Made by a program: the position numbers and the translations under genes. Positions 53,667 through 59,809 of a DNA stretch of 59,809 bases are shown here, in pieces. This DNA comes from an uncultured Gluconobacter sp. Lineage in GTDB: Bacteria; Pseudomonadota; Alphaproteobacteria; Acetobacterales; Acetobacteraceae. The notes under the pieces are model-generated. The model did not search any database. It was not told the DNA's origin and was given only the letters and a program-made list of their open reading frames with translations. The stretch is taken from assembly GCA_937880175.1 (NCBI GenBank), contig CALFLO010000093.1, positions 1-59,809 on the forward strand, read 5' to 3'. Each line of letters starts with the position of its first letter. The stretch's first letter is position 1.

Positions 53667-56363
53667 TCAGTCTTCCGACGACGTGTCGGAAGCAGTCTTA
53701 CGTTTCCGCGGCGTTGTGGTTTTCGTCTTGGTGGCGGATTTGGCCGGGCTACGCTTTGTTACCTTCTTGGGCGCCGCCTCATCCCCTTCCGCAGCCGCAA
53801 CGGCTTTTTTCGTCTTTGCCGCTTTCGGCGCCGCTTTTTTCGTGGAAGTTTTTTTTGCGCCACCTTTCAGTGGCTTGCCCTTCTCCGCCAGCAACGCTAC
53901 CGCCTCATCCAGCGTGACCTCTTCCATGTCCTGCCCCTTCGGCAGGTTGGCGATCAGTTGGTTGTGCTGGGCATAGGGACCAAACCGTCCCTTGCGGATC
54001 ATGACCGGCTCACCGTCTTTCGGATGCGGTCCCAGATTGCGGATGGAGGCCAGCTTTTTGGCCAGCGCATCCACGGCCCGGTTCAGCCCGACAGTCACGA
54101 CGTCATCGTCCTTGTCGAGCGTGCCATAGATGGCGCCCATCTTCACATACGGCCCGAAACGCCCCAGACCGGCTTCGATCTTCTCGCCCGTTTCAGGATG
54201 CAGCCCGACCAGACGTGGCAGGGACAGCAGCCCCAGCGCCTGTTCCATGGTCATGGTGTTGCCGTCGAGGCCCTTGGGAATGGTCGTCCGCTTGGGCTTG
54301 GCCTTCTTGTCCTCCGGGTTGGGCTCTCCGCGCTGGATATACAGCCCGTAAGGCCCACGGCGGATCGAGATGTCCTCGCCGGTATCCGGATCCTGTCCCA
54401 GAATCTTCGGACCGTCATTCAGCCCCTCGGCATCGCCTTCCTCGGCGACCAGTCGGCGCGTGAACTGGCAGGTCGGATAGTTCGAGCAGCCGATGAAGGC
54501 GCCAAACTTGCCAAGCCGCAGCCCCAGCCGTCCGGTTCCGCACGAGGTGCAGACGCGCGGATCACCACCGTCCGGGCGGGGCGGGAAGAAATGCGGACCC
54601 AGATCTTCATCCAGCGCGTCAATGACGTCCGAGATCTTGAGATCCTTGGTCTGCGCGACCGCCGCCGAGAAATCCTGCCAGAACGCCGCCATGACATCAT
54701 GCCAGTCGGCCCGGCCACCCGAAATGTCATCAAGCTGCTCTTCAAGCGATGCCGTGAAGCCCGAATCCACATAGCGCTCAAAGAACGATGTCAGGAACGC
54801 CGTGACCAGCCGTCCCCGGTCCTCGGGGATGAAGCGACGCGCTTCCAGCCGCACGTAGTTGCGGTCCCGCAGTACGCCGAGAATGGAGGCATAGGTCGAG
54901 GGACGGCCAATGCCGATCTCTTCCATTTTCTTGACGAGCGAAGCTTCCGAATAGCGCGGCGGCGGCTGGGTGAAATGCTGTTCGGCATCCACGGTCCCCG
55001 TCGTCAGGCGATCGCCTTCCTTCATGGGCGGCAGAAGCTTGCCGTCCTCGTCTTCGGCCTTCGTGTCGTCACGGCCCTCGATATAAAGCTTGAGGAAGCC
55101 GTCAAATGCGATGGTTGAACCCGTGGCGCGCAGAAGTGTCTGGCCGCTCGCATCCGCCAGCGTTACCGCGACCTGATCCAGTTCGGCAGACTGCATCTGC
55201 GAGGCAACGGAGCGCTTCCAGATCAGTTCGTAAAGCTTCTTCTGCTCCGGCGTCAGCGCATGACCCACCTGCTGGGGTGTCAGGAACACGTCCGTCGGGC
55301 GGATGGCCTCATGCGCTTCCTGCGCGTTCTTGGCCTTGGTCGAATAGGTGCGCGGAAAATCCGGAACGTATTCGTCCCCGAACGCCTTGCCGATATGGCC
55401 GCGGATGGAGCCCACGGCTTCTTTCGCCATCGTCACGCCATCGGTACGCATATAGGTGATCAGACCGGTGGTCTCACCGCGCAGATCCACACCTTCATAA
55501 AGCTGCTGGGCCGTGCGCATCGTGGTCTGCGCGCTCATGCCGAGCTTGCGCGAGGCTTCCTGTTGCAGGGTCGATGTCGTGAACGGCGGCGGCGGATTGC
55601 GCTTGGTGCGCTTGCGCTCGACGGAGCGGACCGTGAACTGTCCACCCAGAACAGTATCACGTGCCCCGAAGGCCAGCTCTTCGTTGTTCAGGTCGAACTG
55701 GTCGAGCTTCTCGCCCTTCAGATGCGTCAGACGGGCCTGAAACGCGGCCTTGCCTGGTGTCGTGAAACCGCCGGTGACAGTCCAGTATTCCTTGGGGCGG
55801 AAAACCTCGATCTCGGCTTCGCGCTCACAGATCAGACGCAGGGAGACAGACTGCACACGTCCGGCGCTCTTGCTGCCCGGCAGCTTGCGCCACAGGACGG
55901 GGGAGAGCGTAAAGCCGACCAGATAGTCCAGCGCGCGCCGGGCCAGATAGGCGTCGATCAGAGGGCGGTCCAGCTCGCGCGGAGCCGCCATGGCAGCCGT
56001 GACGGCGGATTTGGTGATTTCGTTGAAGGTGACACGATGGACGTCCACATTCTTCAGAAGATTTTTTTCTTCCAGAACACTGCGGACATGCCACGAAATC
56101 GCCTCACCTTCGCGATCCGGGTCAGTGGCGAGATAAAGGTTCTTCGCCCCCTTCAGCGCCTTGGTGATGGCGGAGATCTGCTTTGCGCCGCGTTCGTCCG
56201 TCTGCCAGCTCATGGCAAAGTTCTCGTCCGGGCGCACGCTGCCGTCCTTGGGCGGCAGATCCCGCACATGGCCGAACGAAGCGAGCACGGTATATCCGCT
56301 TCCCAGATACTTGTTGATCGTCTTCGCCTTTGCCGGGCTCTCGACCACCACAACGTCCGTCAT
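53667..56363 (-). CDS. topA: DNA topoisomerase I
   Basis: An 898-residue type IA topoisomerase that relaxes negative supercoils. The N-terminal TOPRIM domain begins VVVESPAKAKTINKYLG and holds DPDREGEAI; the active-site tyrosine is Y304 (GLITYMRTDGV). One four-Cys zinc module (CTSCG...CSNYPTC) is followed by two topoisomerase C-repeat regions and a long Lys/Ala-rich tail. GGAG lies 6 bases before ATG 56363. It starts 25 bases after the dprA stop. Confidence 0.96.
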   Translation of the reverse strand: MTDVVVVESPAKAKTINKYLGSGYTVLASFGHVRDLPPKDGSVRPDENFAMSWQTDERGAKQISAITKALKGAKNLYLATDPDREGEAISWHVRSVLEEKNLLKNVDVHRVTFNEITKSAVTAAMAAPRELDRPLIDAYLARRALDYLVGFTLSPVLWRKLPGSKSAGRVQSVSLRLICEREAEIEVFRPKEYWTVTGGFTTPGKAAFQARLTHLKGEKLDQFDLNNEELAFGARDTVLGGQFTVRSVERKRTKRNPPPPFTTSTLQQEASRKLGMSAQTTMRTAQQLYEGVDLRGETTGLITYMRTDGVTMAKEAVGSIRGHIGKAFGDEYVPDFPRTYSTKAKNAQEAHEAIRPTDVFLTPQQVGHALTPEQKKLYELIWKRSVASQMQSAELDQVAVTLADASGQTLLRATGSTIAFDGFLKLYIEGRDDTKAEDEDGKLLPPMKEGDRLTTGTVDAEQHFTQPPPRYSEASLVKKMEEIGIGRPSTYASILGVLRDRNYVRLEARRFIPEDRGRLVTAFLTSFFERYVDSGFTASLEEQLDDISGGRADWHDVMAAFWQDFSAAVAQTKDLKISDVIDALDEDLGPHFFPPRPDGGDPRVCTSCGTGRLGLRLGKFGAFIGCSNYPTCQFTRRLVAEEGDAEGLNDGPKILGQDPDTGEDISIRRGPYGLYIQRGEPNPEDKKAKPKRTTIPKGLDGNTMTMEQALGLLSLPRLVGLHPETGEKIEAGLGRFGPYVKMGAIYGTLDKDDDVVTVGLNRAVDALAKKLASIRNLGPHPKDGEPVMIRKGRFGPYAQHNQLIANLPKGQDMEEVTLDEAVALLAEKGKPLKGGAKKTSTKKAAPKAAKTKKAVAAAEGDEAAPKKVTKRSPAKSATKTKTTTPRKRKTASDTSSED

Positions 56364-56388
56364 CGCTACTCCGGTATTCCGCGTCACT

Positions 56389-57573
56389 TCAGTTCGGCAG
56401 CAACGCCACGCGTCCGCCGGGCACAAACTCCACGACCCCGCCAAGCTCAAGCTCAGCCAGCGTCGCAAGCACTGCCGACACGGAGAACTGGCAGCGGCGC
56501 ACCACATCGTCAACTGCTACCGGTGTCACGGACAGGAGGGAACATACCGCTTTCTGGGCCAGATCCGGATCAATCCAGTCTTCTCCGGCGGCCGTGCCCC
56601 ATGGCGCGGAAGGTTCGGAAAAGCCCGTCAAAGGCGGGTTGTGGCTCGCTGAACGCTGCCAGGGTGCCGGTTCGCGGCGCGGAAGCTCCAGCGGCAGAAC
56701 CTGAAGAATATCGTCGATATTTTCTGTCAGGGTGGCCTGACCCGTCTTGAGCAACTGGTTACCGCCCCGTGACCGCGGATCAAGTGGCGAGCCGGGCACG
56801 ACCAGAAGTTCGCGATTATAGGACTGGGCCAGATCGGCCGTGATCAGCGTCCCGGACCCGACAGTTGCCTCGATGATCAGGCAGCCCAGGGAAATCCCGG
56901 CGATCAGGCGGTTGCGCCGTGGAAAATGGCGGGCCTGAGGGGCTGTCCCCAGCAGGGCTTCCGTCACCAGACAGCCCTGCTCGGCAATCTGCCGCTGAAG
57001 GGAGGCATTCTCCGGCGGATAGACATGATCCAGCCCGCCTGCGATGGCGGCGACCGTCAGTCCCGGATGGAGGGCTGCGGCATGCGCCGCCGAGTCGATG
57101 CCCCGCGCCAGCCCGGAAATCACACAAAGTCCCGAATGCGCGATCTCGGCCGAGAGGCTCTCCGCAATCCGGATTCCTGCCGCCGAGGCATTGCGGGCAC
57201 CCACAATGCCCACAGAGCGCATCGACAGCTTGCGAACGTCTCCGAGCGCGAACAGGACGGGCGGTGCATCGGGGATGCAGGACAGGAGCAGCGGATAGTC
57301 CGCATCGCCCCGCACCAGCATTGTCCCGCCCAGTTTTTCAAGACGTTCCAGCTCGTCCGTCATGCGTGAGACGGTCGGGATGACAGGGGCATCCCGACGT
57401 CCTGCCTTGCGCATCCTGCCAGGCAGAGCCGCGACCGCAGCACCGGCGCTCCCATACTGCGTCATCAGTCGCGCAAAGTTGATCGGACCAACGCCCGCCG
57501 TCCGCGCCAGACGCAGAACATCGATTCGGTCTGTTGCGGTCAGAAGGGGACGTGTGTCCAGAAATGCTGTCAT
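56389..57573 (-). CDS. dprA: DNA processing protein DprA
   Basis: A 394-residue protein that loads RecA on incoming single-stranded DNA during transformation. The Rossmann-like core has VGIVGARNAS, VISGLARGIDSAAHAAAL, TVAAIAGGLDHVYPPEN, LIAGISLGCLIIEATVGSG and VPGSPLDPRSRGGNQL. A C-terminal winged helix (about 330-394) and an N-terminal helical domain complete it. It lies 45 bases after plsY and 25 bases before topA, a common alphaproteobacterial order. Confidence 0.95.
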   Translation of the reverse strand: MTAFLDTRPLLTATDRIDVLRLARTAGVGPINFARLMTQYGSAGAAVAALPGRMRKAGRRDAPVIPTVSRMTDELERLEKLGGTMLVRGDADYPLLLSCIPDAPPVLFALGDVRKLSMRSVGIVGARNASAAGIRIAESLSAEIAHSGLCVISGLARGIDSAAHAAALHPGLTVAAIAGGLDHVYPPENASLQRQIAEQGCLVTEALLGTAPQARHFPRRNRLIAGISLGCLIIEATVGSGTLITADLAQSYNRELLVVPGSPLDPRSRGGNQLLKTGQATLTENIDDILQVLPLELPRREPAPWQRSASHNPPLTGFSEPSAPWGTAAGEDWIDPDLAQKAVCSLLSVTPVAVDDVVRRCQFSVSAVLATLAELELGGVVEFVPGGRVALLPN

Positions 57574-57618
57574 AAGATCTTTATCCTTAAGACAGATTCC
57601 TTAACGGGTGCTTAAAAT

Positions 57619-58251
57619 CTAGCGGCCGGACGCCTGATCGACCTTCACGCGCGGTTCACGCCCCGTCACGAGACGGGCAATATTGCTGGAATGTCGCGCC
57701 CAGATCAGCAGCGAGACAAGAAGCGTCGCTACCGGGATAGGTGAGTGCAGGGCGCGCCCGGACAGCAGGACCATCAGTGCCGGTGCCAACAGGAACGCTG
57801 CCAATGCCCCGGCCGAAGAAATCCGGCTCAACCGGGCGACCAGCAGCCAGACTACGCAGCAGGCCAGTCCTACCGGCCAGCACAGGACCCAGATCGTCCC
57901 GAGCCCCGTTGCAACGCCCTTGCCACCCCGGAAGCCGAGCCAGACCGGGAAACAGTGCCCAACAACCACGGCTACGGCAGCCACCGCCATCGTAGTGTCA
58001 CTGGCGCCGGGAAAGAAAAACCGGGCGATGAGGACGGCTGCGGCCCCTTTGAGGGCATCCAGCAGCAGTGTGGCCGCCGCCAGTCCCCGGCGGCCCGTGC
58101 GCAGGACGTTGGTCGCGCCGATATTGCCCGAGCCGATCTTGCGGATGTCACCGCCGCCGCCCAGAGCCGTCAGAAGCAGGCCAAACGGAATGCTCCCGAT
58201 GACGTAGGACACAAGAAACAGCAAGATCAGCTGTGCCTGAAAGCCGCTCAT
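57619..58251 (-). CDS. plsY: Glycerol-3-phosphate acyltransferase PlsY
   Basis: A 210-residue inner-membrane enzyme that transfers the acyl group of acyl-phosphate to glycerol 3-phosphate, the first step of phospholipid synthesis. Conserved motifs are GSGNIGATNVLR, GHCFPVWLGFRGGKGVATGLG and RHSSNIARL, spread among about six membrane helices. ATG 58251 overlaps the PyrX stop by 4 bases (58248-58251). Confidence 0.95.
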   Translation of the reverse strand: MSGFQAQLILLFLVSYVIGSIPFGLLLTALGGGGDIRKIGSGNIGATNVLRTGRRGLAAATLLLDALKGAAAVLIARFFFPGASDTTMAVAAVAVVVGHCFPVWLGFRGGKGVATGLGTIWVLCWPVGLACCVVWLLVARLSRISSAGALAAFLLAPALMVLLSGRALHSPIPVATLLVSLLIWARHSSNIARLVTGREPRVKVDQASGR

Positions 58252-59534
58252 GAAGCCGCTCCCGCCAGCCCGGCATCCGTGAAGACCTCTACGCCGCGTT
58301 TGAAGGTGCGCAGAACACGGCCCTTCAGGTCCTGCCCATCGAAAGGCGTGTTCTGCGCCCGGCCCGGAAGGTCTCCGGCCACGACGGTCCACGACCCTTC
58401 CGGATCGAACAGGCACAGATCGGCATCACTGCCGACCGCCAGCGTTCCGGCTTCAAGGCCGAGCAGTTTTGCAGGGGCGCATGTCACGAGACGCAGCGCC
58501 TCCAGCAAAGGCAGACCGGCCCCGAGTGTAACGCCCAGAAGCGTGACCAGGCCGGTTCCACCAGCCCGCGCCTGCGCAAAGGGCAGCCGCTTGTCATCGG
58601 CATCTGCCGGAGCATGATCGGATGCCACGGCATCGATTGTCCCATCCGCCAGCGCGGCACAGACCGCCTTGCGGTCAGCCTCGCTGCGCAGGGGAGGTGA
58701 TAGCTTTGCGTAGGTACGGAAATCGCCGATATCGTCTTCGGTCATGGCGAAATAAGGCGGCGCGGTATCGCACGTCACCCGGATGCCGCGGCTCTTGGCC
58801 TCGCGGATCAGATCGAGCCCTTCCGCCGTCGAGACATGGGCGAAATGCAGCCGTGCCTTCGTCATGTCCGCCAGACGCAGATCCCGCGCGATCATGATCG
58901 CTTCGGCCTCGACCGGAACCTGAGGCAGCCCCATCCGGACGGCCCGCGCCCCGGCTGTCGCGCAGGCCCCTTTGGCCAGCGAGGGCTCTTCCGGATGCTG
59001 CACCACGATGGCGTCGAGAAAGCGCGAATAGGACAGCAGATTGCGCATCTGCTTGGCGTCGGAAATCGCCCGGGTCCCATCCGTGAATGCAACGGCACCA
59101 GCGTTCTGGAGCAGTCCGAGTTCAGCCATTTCCCCGCCCTCGCAGCCGCGCGTCAGCGCGCCGTAAGGATGGATCGAGACCATGCCCGTTTCTTCGCCAC
59201 GGACACGCAGCAGATGAACAAGGGCCGGGTTGTCGATCGGGGGGGAGGTATTGGGCAGCACCGCCATGGTCGTGATGCCACCCGCTACGGCTGCCCGTGC
59301 GCCGGAGGAGACGCTTTCGCGATATTCCGATCCCGGCTCCCCGAGTGCGACGCGCATGTCCACCAGTCCCGGACACAGCACGGCTCCCGCGCCGTCAATG
59401 ACCCGTGTCCCTTCGGGAACCGATCCATCCTCGCAGGCGACGATCCTGCCCTGACGCACCACAAGCCGTCCGGTCTCATCACGACCAGAGGCCGGGTCGA
59501 TCAGGCGGACATTTTCAAAAACGATATCACTCAT
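58248..59534 (-). CDS. pyrX: Dihydroorotase homologue lacking HxH metal ligands (PyrX-type)
   Basis: A 428-residue amidohydrolase-fold protein of the type I dihydroorotase group. The usual metal motif DxHxHxREPG reads D59-M-R61-V-A63-L-G65-E-P-G: both His ligands and the substrate Arg are replaced. The later DHAP motif is kept but is followed by Ala. Such proteins are inactive partners that assemble with aspartate carbamoyltransferase in pseudomonads and others. It overlaps pyrB by 4 bases, as in those operons. A true pyrC should exist elsewhere. Confidence 0.88.
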   Translation of the reverse strand: MSDIVFENVRLIDPASGRDETGRLVVRQGRIVACEDGSVPEGTRVIDGAGAVLCPGLVDMRVALGEPGSEYRESVSSGARAAVAGGITTMAVLPNTSPPIDNPALVHLLRVRGEETGMVSIHPYGALTRGCEGGEMAELGLLQNAGAVAFTDGTRAISDAKQMRNLLSYSRFLDAIVVQHPEEPSLAKGACATAGARAVRMGLPQVPVEAEAIMIARDLRLADMTKARLHFAHVSTAEGLDLIREAKSRGIRVTCDTAPPYFAMTEDDIGDFRTYAKLSPPLRSEADRKAVCAALADGTIDAVASDHAPADADDKRLPFAQARAGGTGLVTLLGVTLGAGLPLLEALRLVTCAPAKLLGLEAGTLAVGSDADLCLFDPEGSWTVVAGDLPGRAQNTPFDGQDLKGRVLRTFKRGVEVFTDAGLAGAAS

Positions 59535-59809
59535 GTCGGCATCCGTGCCCGGGACAGGCGATCCAGAACCGCCATCCGTACAGCCACGCCCATTTCAACC
59601 TGTTCGGAAATCACGCTCTGATCCGAATCCGCTACGTCCGAGGCGATTTCCACGCCGCGATTCATCGGCCCCGGATGCATGACGAGCGCCCCGGGCCTTG
59701 CCAGCGCCAGACGTCTGCGATCCAGCCCGAAGAAGTGGAAATATTCGCGCGCACTGGGGACCAGACCCGCGCCCATGCGCTCCTTCTGAAGCCGCAGGGA
59801 CATGACGAC
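59531..59809 (-). CDS. pyrB: Aspartate carbamoyltransferase, C-terminal part (partial at right edge)
   Basis: The last 92 or so residues of PyrB are inside the window; the reading frame continues past the edge (VVMSLRLQKERMG). The signature HPGPMNRGVEI is present. The enzyme makes carbamoyl aspartate in pyrimidine synthesis. It is the first gene seen of the pyrB-pyrX-plsY-dprA-topA run, and its stop overlaps the pyrX start (ATGA). Confidence 0.92.
   Translation of the reverse strand, partial: VVMSLRLQKERMGAGLVPSAREYFHFFGLDRRRLALARPGALVMHPGPMNRGVEIASDVADSDQSVISEQVEMGVAVRMAVLDRLSRARMPT

Overview
The window looks like a chromosomal segment of an acetic acid bacterium (Acetobacteraceae), most likely Gluconobacter or a close relative. 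I infer this from the three-subunit periplasmic FAD/cytochrome c dehydrogenase of the gluconate/ketogluconate type, the FAD-linked D-lactate dehydrogenase, several lineage-type secreted proteins and lipoproteins, the alphaproteobacterial run pyrB-pyrX-plsY-dprA-topA, and a fairly high GC content. No rRNA, tRNA, CRISPR array, insertion sequence, integrase or origin was recognised.

Region 1 (1-15490, all + strand) is the structural half of a contractile-tailed phage, prophage or gene-transfer-agent-like element. It starts inside a portal gene and runs through scaffold, major capsid, three head-tail connector or tail-completion genes, tail sheath, tail tube, and tail assembly chaperones with a -1 frameshift site (A AAA AAC at 6900-6906). 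Next comes a short, very basic protein in the tape-measure slot, then baseplate proteins (gp43-like, LysM/gpX-like, gpD-, gpV-, gpW-, gpJ- and gpI-like) and two fibre-like proteins, the last with a polyglycine tip. Genes are packed with ATGA-type overlaps. Only two hairpins, after the capsid gene and before the sheath gene, break the array. No lysis, integration or replication gene lies on the right: the last fibre stops 8 bp from a host dehydrogenase operon.

Region 2 (15499-26075, - strand) holds the dehydrogenase operon (small subunit with Tat signal, GMC flavoprotein, triheme cytochrome c), a lipoprotein, a lineage-specific protein, hslO, argF and argD in one coupled operon, and a D-aminopeptidase with its own terminator.

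Region 3 (26142-32984, + strand) carries recX, a CHAP-domain lipoprotein, tatA, three methionine-salvage genes (mtnB, mtnD, mtnC) and ribF, ending in a strong terminator. A siderophore-type TonB receptor follows, with a perfect 7-1-7 Fur box over its promoter.

Region 4 (32978-34767, - strand) has a Sel1-repeat protein and a TraB/GumN protein. Region 5 (34898-42691, + strand) has ileS, lspA, a DUF3035 lipoprotein, mutL and dld.

Region 6 (42707-49047, - strand) has an OprC/NosA-like copper receptor with a CxxxM...HxM site, a His/Met-rich DUF2946-like protein, an RhtA-like exporter, parE and a small exported protein. A + strand lipoprotein follows at 49360.

Region 7 (50061-59809, - strand) is a long co-directional run: pyrB (partial), a dihydroorotase homologue lacking the metal-binding HxH motif (PyrX), plsY, dprA, topA, an S41 C-terminal processing protease, a DUF1491 protein and an OmpA-family barrel protein that ends in a strong terminator.

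The points most worth a second look are the phage cluster's unusual tape-measure slot and its flush end against the host operon, the frameshift site, the inserted fibre gene and polyglycine adhesin, the copper-receptor/DUF2946 pair, the pseudo-dihydroorotase, and the uncharacterised gene coupled to hslO.
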